64,000 nt of DNA from Globisporangium splendens (taxonomy: Eukaryota; Oomycota; Peronosporomycetes; Pythiales; Pythiaceae). Shown piece after piece: positions 1 to 9,526 of this stretch. Below the pieces are notes generated by a model. The model ran no database searches and was not told the DNA's origin. It was given only the letters and a program-made list of their open reading frames with translations. Within the stretch, counting starts at the first letter, position 1. Every line of letters begins with the position of its first letter. The stretch covers positions 1 through 64,000 of the forward strand of contig VFIW01000066.1 of assembly GCA_006386115.1 (NCBI GenBank). Direction: 5' to 3'. The position numbers were made by a program, and so were the translations under genes.

Positions 1-377
1 CGCTGTTCAAGGGCAGGAACTTTGTGTTTGACCAGCGATGCGTCACGAATGGCGTCGATGCCGTGGACGTGACGCCCGATGTGCTGGGCGAGTGCTTCCA
101 GTGTGGCGAACCGTGCAACCAGCACACCAACTGCCGCAACCTCATGTGCCACGGCCTCATCCTGCAATGCACCAAGTGCGCCGCTAATTACCACGGCGCA
201 TGCAGCGACGCGTGCAAGGAGGAGGTGCTGAAGATGGCGACGATGACGCTGGAAGAGCATCGCGTGTACAGGAAGCAGAATGCCGCACTGTGGAAACCGA
301 AGAACCCGAACGCGACGAGCCACAAGTATATCAAGTTTCGTCCGGTATTGCCACGGCTTCAAGCAGAGCAAGCGTGA
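1..377 (+). CDS. TrhO-like rhodanese protein, C-terminal part (5' end outside window)
   Basis: The reading frame is open from base 3 and ends at 377. It is nearly identical to the middle of the larger protein at 20015-22111, sharing the stretch with FDQRCVTNGVDAVDVTPD and the cysteine-rich knuckle (CFQCGEPCNQHTNC, then CTKCAANYHGACSDAC). In TrhO/UPF0176 proteins this segment follows the rhodanese domain that hydroxylates the wobble uridine of tRNA. The catalytic rhodanese domain itself lies before the window. Unlike the paralogue at 20 kb, this protein stops soon after the knuckle with a basic tail (KFRPVLPRLQAEQA) and has no methyltransferase. It is probably the stand-alone paralogue. Confident as to family; full length cannot be judged. 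Confidence 0.85.
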   Translation, partial: LFKGRNFVFDQRCVTNGVDAVDVTPDVLGECFQCGEPCNQHTNCRNLMCHGLILQCTKCAANYHGACSDACKEEVLKMATMTLEEHRVYRKQNAALWKPKNPNATSHKYIKFRPVLPRLQAEQA

Positions 378-701
378 GACTGGAACTGCATACGACACAC
401 ACATAGACAACCGCACTCCATTCATTTAGCGTCACCCCACGATAGATACACAGACTCCGTTGTCGCTCCGTTTCCGTCATTTATCTGTCTTGATCGCGAA
501 TGTGCAGCGTTCGTGAGCTTCATTCGTTCTCTGCTCCCTCTTCTTGCTAAGCGTCTTCGCTGATTCGCTCCTTTCAGGAGACTGTAAATGACTGAAAGTC
601 CGCTTGACATCGTCTTGGCGCCTCTATCGAGTAGCGCCACACCGCATTCTCTGCCGTGCACACGACCGGCGCGTGTGTAAACCAAATGATCGCGTGGCTT
701 T
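378..701. other. intergenic, tail-to-tail
   Basis: 3' flanks of the convergent TrhO-like gene and the DUF1917 gene. No gene, repeat or RNA structure recognised; the overlapping open frames look like chance frames. Confidence 0.6.
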
Positions 702-1298
702 TCAGTCGGCAAAGATCGATTCGTGGATCCCCCACTCGTTCCCGTGGTAGATGCGCAAGTGCGTGTACGCGTCGGCTTTGAATGATAGTCGCTTCGTGAC
801 GCCCATGCGGCGCAGTGTCTCGCGCACGCGAAACACGTCCTCACGGTTCGTGTAATCGTTCACATACACACAGATGAGGTGCGTGCGCTGCGCATCGGGG
901 GCCGCGGGCGACACTTTGGCGCTGATGCCGAGCGCGCCAGACACGACGGCTTCGGCAACACGGCGCCACATATCGTCGACCTCCTGGCGGCGGCAGAAGA
1001 CCATCCACTTACCCGAGAGCACGTGGAAGCGCTGTGCGAACGCGTGAATGTGCGCGGCGCTCGGCTGCAGATCGATGCGCTCGCACAGGTCACGCCACGC
1101 GCACTGCAGCCCATGCGGATCTCTGCGTTGAGCGCTCTGCTGCTGGCTGCGCACGTGCTGCGGATGCGCGCTCGCGACGTAGATCCACTGCACGCGGCTC
1201 TGCGACACGCGCGATGGCGGGTACGCTGCCAGGAACTCGTCCAGCGAGACGTCGTCCATCGGCGACGGGAACATGAGCCATTGCCGACCGCCTTCCAT
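702..1298 (-). CDS. DUF1917 / C11orf68 (Bles03)-like protein
   Basis: A single-exon 198-residue protein. The family hallmarks appear in order. About residues 90-100 carry the SGKWMVFCRR stretch. Next comes the 'W..V..AVV.GALG..AKVS' segment, then HLICVYVNDYTNREDV near residue 140, and a C-terminal KADAYTHLRIYHGNEWG block. These match the DUF1917/UPF0696 family (human C11orf68), whose structure is an eIF4E-like fold; its biological role is not established. Length agrees with a single domain lacking the long N-terminal extension of animals. It is divergent from the pyroglutamyl-peptidase gene at 1525, with about 230 bases between the start codons. Confidence 0.85.
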   Translation of the reverse strand: MEGGRQWLMFPSPMDDVSLDEFLAAYPPSRVSQSRVQWIYVASAHPQHVRSQQQSAQRRDPHGLQCAWRDLCERIDLQPSAAHIHAFAQRFHVLSGKWMVFCRRQEVDDMWRRVAEAVVSGALGISAKVSPAAPDAQRTHLICVYVNDYTNREDVFRVRETLRRMGVTKRLSFKADAYTHLRIYHGNEWGIHESIFAD

Positions 1299-1403
1299 GA
1301 CGTTGGCTTTCTGATTATAAGGGAAGAAGAAAGAGAAGACGAGCCGGATTAGACAAGTAGCGGATTATGAATGCGCACTTAACGAGATGGAAGAACGGAC
1401 TAA

Positions 1404-1415
1404 AATACCGGTATT
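1404..1415. promoter_or_regulatory. 12-bp perfect palindrome AATACCGGTATT in a divergent promoter
   Basis: Lies between the divergent start codons at 1298 (minus) and 1525 (plus). Its ACCGGT core recurs in the larger palindrome at 22164-22180, which also sits between two divergent genes. Binding of a dimeric factor is inference only. Confidence 0.35.
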
Positions 1416-1503
1416 CTACTGGTGTGGTATCACGGTGTTTGATGTTTGATGCGTGTTGACGAAGTTGACACTCATCATTCTCGTTTTTGCCACTTGCACA
1501 ACA

Positions 1504-1522
1504 AGAGAGAGAGAGAGAGAGA
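1504..1522. repeat. (AG)n microsatellite in the 5' leader
   Basis: About nine AG units ending two bases before the start codon of the first pyroglutamyl-peptidase gene. The duplicate gene at 10783 lacks it. Confidence 0.85.
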
Positions 1523-1524
1523 CG

Positions 1525-2429
1525 ATGACGAACGCGACGACGACGCAGGCGACGAACGACACGGAGGCGCAGACACCAGCGCAGCAGAAGCGCGACGTGT
1601 ACCTCACGGGCTTCGGCAAGTTCGGCAACATCGTCGAGAACCCGACAACGCACATCGTGAACGCGATCGCCGAGGACGCCAACGTGACTGAGGCCGTCGT
1701 GCTCGAAGTCTCGGCTGAAGGTAAAGAGTCTAGCAATCTGATCCATGTTTGCATGCGCTGTGTGGGCTCTATAGTGGACAGAGGACTCATGCTTGATTGC
1801 TGATATTAGGCTCCTTGGAGATGCTCGCGCCATTGCGCAAGAAGGCAGAGGTGTGTATCCGATACATGCACATACTAGCTACAGCAATAGACTTGTTTGC
1901 GTGTATGGCTGACAAAGACACACGTTTTCCAATACCTTTGGCATAGGAATCGGGTCGTCCGTGCATCTTCCTGCACTTGGGCGTCGCCGCTAGCTCGACC
2001 CAGTTCGCGTTCGAGTCGTTTGGATACAACCTCGCGGACTTCCGGATCCCCGATGAGCGCGGGTGGGTCGCGCAAAGCGTCGTCATCAATGCGGACGAGG
2101 ACGAGGCGCTGAAGACGGCGCTGTCCCTGGACGAGATGCTCGCGGACCTCGAGCGCGTCAACGCGAACGCGCGCATCTCGACGGACCCGGGTCGATACAT
2201 CTGCAACTACGTGTACTTCCACTCGCTGCAGTGGGTCAAGACGCAAGGCGCAAATGTACGTCTGCGTTTGTTTCTATGGCTTGCAGCTGTAATTTGTGAC
2301 TGACTTACGTGCGTTGGATGACAGCACTACGCGCTATTTCTGCATGTTCCGCAGTTCACGGAGATCCCAATGGACGAGCAAGTGCAGTTCGTGCGCCGCG
2401 TCATCGAGCTGGTTGCAGCACTGGACTAA
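1525..2429 (+). CDS. PGPEP1: pyroglutamyl-peptidase I, copy 1
   Basis: Cysteine peptidase of family C15, which removes N-terminal pyroglutamate from peptides in the cytosol. Exons by GT-AG and phase: 1525-1720, 1810-1850, 1947-2255, 2325-2429, giving 216 residues. Family blocks: VYLTGFGKFGNIVENPT near residue 25 (substrate-binding loop), HLGVAASSTQFAFESFGYN, then GRYICNYVYFHSL holding the catalytic Cys, and LFLHVPQF holding the catalytic His. The start was chosen at the ATG after the AG repeat because the same residues begin the second copy. Exons and introns are almost identical to 10783-11687, while the 5' flanks are much more diverged, so recent duplication or gene conversion is likely. 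Confidence 0.9.
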
Positions 2430-5039
2430 CAGCAAGATGGACGCGTGTTTGAAGTGGAATTGTTTGTGTCAACCTAATGCCATGCAACAATACACGTCGA
2501 TGGCACACAGCAGCACCAGCAGCAATACAAACAAACATGCAAGCAAGCAGTGTGGTCGCAGTACACTTGGTTAAACACTGTGCGCTTGACCTCAAAATTT
2601 GAGGTATGGTGCCCCATGTATTTTGAAAACGACCATTTTGGGGCAATAATGTCATTTTGAGCTTTTCGTGTTTACGCCTTCGTTTTGTGCGAAAATGACG
2701 ATTTAGGTCGAAAATGATCATTTTTAGCCGTGAGTGAACATGGTGATTGAGCAAAAGAGTGATTTTGAAAATCGCACTGAACTCAGATTATACTCTAGAA
2801 AATCCGATTCCAAAAGTTTAACTTTAGAAAAAACAGGTCGACTCATGAGCTTGAAATAGTCCAATTATCAGCAGATAATGCTATTTATGGATTTCGTGTT
2901 CGACGGTGTCAATTTGAGATAATTACACTTTCCCTCTCAAAGTGTGCTTTTGGTGTGGCGTGAAACCCTGCTCATGCAAGAGCCATTGGCTATTATGGTG
3001 ATATACTTTTAAAAACATCAAAATCTACCACCAATAAAGCAAATTATGTGCCTCTTTGGCCGCTGATTGGCTGCGGTAAATCAGCTTTGTGTCATGCTGA
3101 TATCAGGTGAATACAGCACTTTCTGCTGTCTTAAAGGAAAAGACAAAGCGTGCAGTGCAATTTTCAACAGCAGAGTCCATGCTCAAGGTGACGGCAATAT
3201 ATAACTTTGATGGTATAATATCATCTAAAAATGCAACCGTACAAAACCGTCAATCGTTGCACTGAGTTCATGGATAGACATATTTCTATTCCTAAAGTTA
3301 CATTGTGAAACTGCAAGCTGAGTGGAATCTGTTTTCTGTGGAATCATTTAAAGATGACCAGTGTAATGGACTTTTGTATTTCTGCCATTTCACGCTGAAT
3401 GAACTGTCACACATGAATATTTGCTGAATACATGTTACCGTGTCTGGCATTTGTAAACTTGATGACTGTCAAAACTGTCACATCCAGACACCATGGACTG
3501 CTCGGGGGTCGTTCCAAATCTCACAGACTTGAGAATTTGAAATCCCTCATCTCCAATCTAGAGTTTGATCTCCCTCCCTCCAATTTGGGGTTTGAGTTCC
3601 CTCCCCGACAGTTTACGATTTTTGGTTTCTGATACGTCCTCGAACAATATTCCGTTTGTGTATCGCCCCACGCACTGAGGCTTTTAGATTGTCGAGTGTC
3701 AGGATGGTATTCAGAGAAATGGTGGTAACAGGCATTCAGTATCAATATTGGGAGTGGCAGGCTTTGAGCGCATGACAGTTTTTTTCTCTTGAAAGCATAC
3801 AGTGATAGACGTGCGACATATGAATGCCGGCACAAATCATTAAGGTTTTGGCACGAACATTTTCAATGAGGAATTTGTTTCAGGAAAGCATCATGTGAAT
3901 GAAAGCAACAACAATAACAAAAACTTTAGTGCTTCATGACATTAATTTGCAGGCTGACAGTGATTGCACGGCTAGTGAGTGCAAAAACTCGGAAACTAAA
4001 CGGGTTTATAAGGCTGTGTTCGATGGCAATGCGTGCCACGTTGAAAAGGATAATTCACGACTCTCTTTTTGACAACTGTAAAATGCAGTCGAAAATCGTG
4101 TTGCTCATTTCAGTCTTGACACCGAGTGAGTCCTTATAATATCGACATCTATATGGAGGTTGTCAGCCTTCAAACAATGACCACGTAGGCTCTTTTGCGT
4201 TAAAATGCAGACGTCCCTTCGGCTGCGGTTGCGTCTGTCCGTATTGTTGTCCCCTACTCTTGATACATTTGTAAACAGGTTTCTCTCGAATCATAAAAAT
4301 GTGCTTGTCTCTTAAGTTCGCACCCATAATTCAGGTGTGTTCGATGGCCAAAAATGCGTATCAAAACCCCATCGAACTCAGCCTGATATCCATGTGACAC
4401 AGGCAGAATTTGTCCATATATTGTGTGGTCGAACCCCATATTGACCTGTTTGATGTGCTCTTTGTGGATGTGTGCTGTTGCACGGAACAAAAGGTTTCTG
4501 AATAGCATGCATTTGAGAATTGATATTGGCAGAATTTTGAAAATACGAGGGATGAGATTCTTATTCGTTACACTGAAACAAGGTATCTTCGAAATTGACT
4601 TATTCAGTCTATGCAGAGTTCTGAGAAGGAATGCAGCAGTGAGGATTAGGAGGGGAAGAATGCTGCAAACCGCACATCATCACTTTTCATAGAAAGGACA
4701 ACTCAAAGCAGACCCCTTCCTGTCGTACTGAAGTGAGCAGGCACACCCTCGCGCTCGAGAATGACGATTTGCTATCGTCCGCTTCAAGTGCCACATCGAC
4801 CATGCGATTTCCAGCAAGCTTCTGAATCGTGATGCGCATCGTAAACCTCGCCTGTCCATCCAACGAACGAGAAAGCACAATCTGTCAGTTGCGAATAGCC
4901 CTTCATCCGGGATGCAGACGAGCTGTTGAGCATGTTGATGACTCTGGCAAGATACTACTTTTCCACGTTTGGACTCATCAAAAGCTATGGCGACGGACTC
5001 GCTCAGCACTTCTTCTACGAATAGAACCAGACTTCAGCA
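2430..5039. other. gene-poor A+T-richer DNA
   Basis: No convincing gene. It holds a short palindrome ACCTCAAAATTTGAGGT near 2590, several AAAATGA-type repeats (2640-2730) and a small tandem repeat at 3551-3604. A minus-strand frame at 4687-4878 has a protein-like composition (DGQARFTMRITIQKLAG) but no recognisable relative and may be a fragment of a lost gene. Confidence 0.5.
3551..3604. repeat. 27-bp tandem repeat, two copies
   Basis: Two adjacent units of the form CTCCAATYTRGRGTTTGA followed by a TCCCTCC tract (3551-3577 and 3578-3604). A third degenerate half unit may precede them at 3530-3550. Confidence 0.6.
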
Positions 5040-5590
5040 AGTCACGCTGCAAGGTTTGCTTCGGTGGAGGGAGACCTTACGACACCTCTTTGGGAGCGGC
5101 AGCTGATGTCATTAGTTGAAATGGTCCATTTGTCCGTAGACTTAGCAGCTGTAGCTATTGAGTCGAAGGCTGCTGAGAACCCAAGGCTGTCCAATAATAC
5201 GCTAATCGAGCCGATTTATTACTGTTACTTCAGCAAGTCAGTGTCTCCTACTAAACACGAAGCCTGATGAACTGGTGAGAAACGATTTGATTGCATTCCT
5301 GGCTGGGTGCATCAAGCGCAAGCGTTTCTTGATCTGCACGGGTCAATGAAACTGCCCTCCAGGAGAGGTGCAGAAACGATGCATACTGTCTGTACAATCA
5401 ACGACGTGTTGATAATAAATCGGCTTGATTAACGTACTAGCCTTGGATCTCAACAACCTTCAGCTCGATAAATGCTGAGTGCTAAGTGTGGACTGCTTCA
5501 ACTAGTGAAAACAGCGGCCGCTCCCAAAGAGGTGTCGTAGTGTCTCCACTGAAGCAAACCTTGGAACGTCGCGGGTTGCAAGCAAGTGTG
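5040..5590. repeat. foldback (long inverted repeat) element
   Basis: The left arm (about 5040-5240) and the reverse complement of the right arm (about 5400-5590) share long blocks. These include CAAGGTTTGCTTC, ACGACACCTCTTTGGGAGCG, CCAAGGCT and GCCGATTTATTA in the same order. The loop is about 160 bases. No transposase is encoded, so this resembles a foldback/MITE-like non-autonomous element; target-site duplications were not identified. Confidence 0.7.
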
Positions 5591-5813
5591 GGAAGCGATG
5601 GAAGATGAATCAACGACGTATTGATATGGCACAGGCTGATTGGTGCTTGAGTATGAAAACACTATCACGTGAGCAGAACATAAAGATTGTGACATTGGCT
5701 GTTTTGATCAATGAAAAGCAACATTCAAACCTTATAAAATGTATACCATTCATTTCCAAAGACAGGAGGTCTCTTTCAGTATCTGATTGGCCAAAAACTT
5801 GTACACTACGTAA

Positions 5814-6173
5814 ATGTTTGTGCTCCTATGTCGCATCAACACGTCGTTGATTGCATTTTGTTGTTTACTGATAATTTCGTCCGTCGTCGGTGTCGTCAAT
5901 GCCACTGTGGAGCTGCTGCAGCAGCACAAAACAGTTGACGAAGCTATTCCTGGGCAGAGACTATCAACCCATGCGTTATCCAGGAAGAGAAGACCCGCAT
6001 ACTTCCTAGTCAGCAAAGGAAATATGCGTGACTCATGGATGCGCACGTTAAAAATAGAGGAGAGAGCAAATCGTCGTTTAAATTCACGCTGCAATATGAA
6101 GGAGTGCAAATCATCGTTCACGAGCACGTTCCAATATTCTGTACGACTGCGGCCGACACCGACTCAGCCGTGA
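5814..6173 (+). CDS. candidate small secreted protein
   Basis: A 119-residue open frame with a good signal-peptide-like start: a short basic N-terminus (MFVLLCRINTS), a hydrophobic core (LIAFCCLLIISSVVGVV) and a small-residue site (VNA). The mature part is basic, rich in Arg/Lys/Ser and has few cysteines. No family is recognised. Part of its signal-peptide coding sequence is a 19-base word repeated in inverted form at 5395-5413, so the frame could be partly repeat-derived. No core promoter was found before it. Low-confidence call. Confidence 0.3.
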   Translation: MFVLLCRINTSLIAFCCLLIISSVVGVVNATVELLQQHKTVDEAIPGQRLSTHALSRKRRPAYFLVSKGNMRDSWMRTLKIEERANRRLNSRCNMKECKSSFTSTFQYSVRLRPTPTQP

Positions 6174-6299
6174 TCTTGAGGCGGGTGTGGCGGTTGATGT
6201 GCAAAGGTGCGCGGAGCATTGCATCTTCCGGTCCATGCGACTGCATCTGTTGCCCAGAGGCAGCACGAACACCCAGCTTTCGTCTCTCGAAACAGTCGA

Positions 6300-6313
6300 T
6301 CATTCTTCAAAAC
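6300..6313 (+). promoter_or_regulatory. oomycete-type initiator (TCATTCTTCAAAAC)
   Basis: Resembles the oomycete Inr/FPR core promoter (consensus like CTCATTYYNCAWTTT) and lies 78 bases before the ATG at 6378, a normal leader length for these organisms. The A/T-rich half is imperfect. Confidence 0.5.
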
Positions 6314-6377
6314 GACCTCAAGTCCGCAAGTTCAAGTCCTGACTCTCAAGACCAGACCCTTCCCTCCGTCATCCATC

Positions 6378-6830
6378 ATGATCAAGAACGCACTTCTGAG
6401 TCTATTGGTCATGGCGGTCGCTCACACGAGCAACGTCGTGACTGCCGAAGCGGAAGTCGCAGCTGAAGCGCAAGTGACACAAGGCTTGAAGAGCGGGGGC
6501 TCGACTGGACTGGACATTGCGTCCGTGGCGGTTGATCTGTTTCCACACATCCTCGACCTTTTCAAGAACAAGAAAAAGTGCCGTCAAGTGGCTTGCTGGA
6601 TCTCGACACCGTACTGCTACAAGTGGGCAGCGGATTTCGTGCAGGACAATATCTTCAAGGGTCGTGATGGCTACGTGATCGAAAGCGCCGATGGTAAAGG
6701 AGCGTGGGTCCGCTACTGGCGAGTGCGCACTGGAGTCGAGCAATCGCACACGATCGCTACTGGTAAATGCGCCAACGGTGCTGCTTTCAGTGTTTCCAAC
6801 TGCCAGTCGACTGGAAAGGTCCATTGCTAA
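6378..6830 (+). CDS. small secreted cysteine-containing protein
   Basis: A 150-residue protein beginning MIKNALLSLLVMAVAHTSN with a predicted signal peptide ending near TAEA (residues 1-23). The mature region is acidic/Ala-rich at first, then KKKCRQVACWISTPYCYKW (three cysteines near residues 72-83), and ends with three cysteines (GKCANG, SNCQS, VHC-stop). Six cysteines in the mature protein suggest three disulfides. No known domain is recognised. The start was chosen at the ATG that gives a signal peptide and sits 78 bases after the oomycete initiator at 6300; an upstream in-frame extension to 6207 lacks such features. A secreted effector or wall/adhesion role is inference. Confidence 0.6.
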   Translation: MIKNALLSLLVMAVAHTSNVVTAEAEVAAEAQVTQGLKSGGSTGLDIASVAVDLFPHILDLFKNKKKCRQVACWISTPYCYKWAADFVQDNIFKGRDGYVIESADGKGAWVRYWRVRTGVEQSHTIATGKCANGAAFSVSNCQSTGKVHC

Positions 6831-7261
6831 TATCCTCAGGTGTTTCGTCTGTCAGCTATGCGTTGCATATCGTCTGGGGAATGACTCGTATCATTTCTGA
6901 AAACATGTCCATGCTCAGCCGAAGTCGTGAATATCGTCGTCGTCATTCGGACGAGCTCACAAAGAGCTGTTATTTGCTTGCTAATATACATTACCACTCT
7001 TCCTCCCTTTATGTCTCGCGTATTACAGAGTTGTCCCTTGTTCTAGCGACACCTTTAATTAACAGCATCCTTAGTTTAGTGACATATCTTTAGTTTCCAA
7101 TGCAAATAGTGACATTTGATGTCGTTGTCACTGATCAACGGCAATTTGGATCGATAGTGACATCGAAAGACTGGGATTGCATTTGCCTGATGTGAATCCT
7201 ATTTGGGCAAGTAGCAAAATAAGATTGTTGTGGTTGCTCAAGGTTACCTTGCTTCGACAAC
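6831..7261. other. intergenic
   Basis: 3' flank of the secreted-protein gene and 5' edge of the LINE remnant. Repeated AGTGACAT words (about 7076, 7107, 7153) are the only pattern seen. Confidence 0.5.
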
Positions 7262-7864
7262 ATGCTTTCCAGATTACTCTGCGACACCATACCGCCTCGC
7301 GCTGGTGGTCCTTTTCGTCTACTGGCAATTGAAAGGAAGAATCCTTTTCCGGAGTGGAAGCGGACGATCCAAGATCTATTTGGACCGGAGTCCCTACGGA
7401 TGGCTGCCAAGGCTTTGCAGAGAAAAATCTTCGTGCTCATCGAGACAATGTACGGAGACCGTAAAGGCTTTGCAATTTACAAGCCACAATCCAAAGTCCA
7501 TGCAGGAGGCCAGTTTTTGTCAGCCAAAGAACATGCGTGCACGGGGAAGGAATGGGAAGACGAGCTTCGTCAGGACAGAATCGAAGCAGAGGCCACAAGC
7601 AGTCCGCTACCAATCGTGATGAAATTCACAAATGAGCACTGCGACAGTCTGCGCTTCAGAACCCTGAACGAACCATCGTCACTGGCGAATGTGACGGGCA
7701 CCTCATTAGCGAAGCATCTCCAAGGATCCGAGAGGAGCAAGTCGGAGTTCAAGACGGACCGATCCGGCCAATTCGACTCCGAACCAGTTGCGGAGGACCC
7801 AATGGAGGACAGCGACAATTCCAGTTTGGGAGAGTCAGTGTGGACTCCATCGCTGGACGAGTGA
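7262..7864 (+). pseudogene. ORF1-like fragment of the LINE
   Basis: A 200-residue open frame starting MLSRLLCDTIPPRAGGPF, ending in an acidic tail (EDPMEDSDNSSLGESVWTP). No zinc knuckle is visible. Assigned to the element by position and same strand only; it could instead be the N-terminal part of the main retroelement polyprotein. Confidence 0.45.
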
Positions 7865-8229
7865 GAGAAATTTGAGCCAAACCAGCTCAGCTCGTGGAAT
7901 ATCACTCACCCACAACCGAGTTACCTCCACAGCCCAGAAAGCGAGATAGAGACGAATCACCGATGCTCACAGCATTAGATGGTGACGTCACGATAAACCT
8001 GAACAGCCCCAATGTCTCCCTCAAGAAAAGCAAAACGCTCTCGAGACGATTGGCGATCGAAGGAGACTCCATGCAGAAACGCAGAGACCTTGAGCGCACG
8101 CTGCAGGAGCATTGGGAAGGGTTCCAGGAGCAATGGAAACAAGAAGCCAAATTCCCCTTTCCTCTGCTCTCGTCCAATCATGGTGTATGAACGCAGGCAG
8201 CTCTCAATGAATGGGAGCGAATTCTAGCG

Positions 8230-8715
8230 ATGTCGAAGACGTCGCCAGGGCCGCATCACGTACTGAATCATCTCAGCGGGCCAACGCTAGTGGGCTTGAC
8301 GCAAATTATGCGCGAACAGGTGATTGAGGAAGGACTCAAACGTCCTGCACACCGCACCGATCAAGCAGAAACCAGGGTATGGATTACAAGCTGGTTTGAC
8401 AGGATTGCAACGGCAACCACGAAGCAACAACGGGCGGCACTACTCAAGTCCAAGGAAGACTGGACGACGCTAGGAAAAATAAAGTATGGTGGGCTCGAAG
8501 TTCTGCGACTTTGTCACCCGACCCAGCAAGAGAAGCTCAGCCGCTACACCATCTGCGCAGTGGTGTATGAGGAGGAACTGCAGACGTTCAGATCCAGCGA
8601 CGCCGAAGACCCAGATAACCTGTACGAGGCGATTGAAGACTTCTGTGCGGTGTTGAAGCAAACCAAAGAACTCAAAGCAGCCTTCAAGAGTGGAGAGGAG
8701 CTCAGCGAGTGGTGA
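8230..8715 (+). pseudogene. LINE internal fragment
   Basis: A 161-residue open frame (MSKTSPGPHHVLNHLSGP...) between the ORF1-like part and the RT thumb. The SPGPHH start recalls the 'K.PGPDG' entry of RT domains but the catalytic palm is absent. Interpreted as an internally deleted or scrambled piece of the retroelement ORF. Confidence 0.4.
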
Positions 8716-8830
8716 GCTCTATCGGTGATCATGGATCAAGTCACCATGGAAGTGGACTCGGTCGAGCCCTCAAGGTACTAAAGGCACGACGCCAACAGGT
8801 AGCCAAGATGGCAGTAGCCCAGGCACAGAA

Positions 8831-9514
8831 ATGTACGCCGCGCTACATACCCCTCAAGAATGCATTTTACAAAACCAAAAAAGGAAAAAAGACCATGTCC
8901 CAACACGCTACGACATCCAAATAGGAACTGGGAACATCACGCAAGCTGATTGGGAGGACCGCCTGCAAAAGCTCCGAACCAGATTGCTCATCGCGACCAA
9001 AGTCTCCAACAGTGTGGTGGGGAGAGTGTTTATACTGAATTCGGTCTTGCTGCCGTCGATTCTGTTCACTGCCGGCTACACCAAGCCCCCAGCGAAGGTC
9101 GTGGATCAGCTAGTGAATCTACAAAAGCAATTTTTGTGGAAATCGACACTCGGCACAGACGGCACGAGGCACAAGGTGAGTCCTTCCCTGCTCTACCTGC
9201 CGGTTAAGGAAAGGGGAGGCATAGGTCTCTATTCAATACCTCTTGCAATAAAGCGACAAGCGATGCGGCGGACAACTCGGTGGCTACAGCGACCGCGAAA
9301 CAAGTATACAGATGCTCGGCATGAACAGGTGTGTCGAGACAAAAGTCAAAACTGGGGGTGTTGCGCGATTTCACCCAAGGAGCGAAGCCAGCACGCACAG
9401 ACAAGGCTGTACCAGACGAACAATATCCACAGACTCGGGTGGGAGTATCTTTGTGAAGACCTGGTCGCTGCAGAGGGACACAATCCCGCGTGGACGGTCT
9501 TCCTCGGGCGATAG
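8831..9514 (+). pseudogene. reverse-transcriptase C-terminal region (LINE)
   Basis: Typical LINE RT thumb sequence: the 'W..RL..L..RL..A...S..GRV.ILNSVLLPSI.FTA' segment, then LQKQFLWKSTLG and LPVKERGGIGLYSIPLAIK. In the family this is the region just after the RT palm. The fragment is followed in a different frame by the RNase H part, showing a frame break near 9515. Confidence 0.75.
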
Positions 9515-9526
9515 ATGAGCTGAACA

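Noticed and set aside
5814..6173. RXLR-type effector motif in the candidate secreted protein (QRLS, ALSRKRR)
   Set aside because: No Arg-X-Leu-Arg and no dEER; calling it an RXLR effector would be unsupported.
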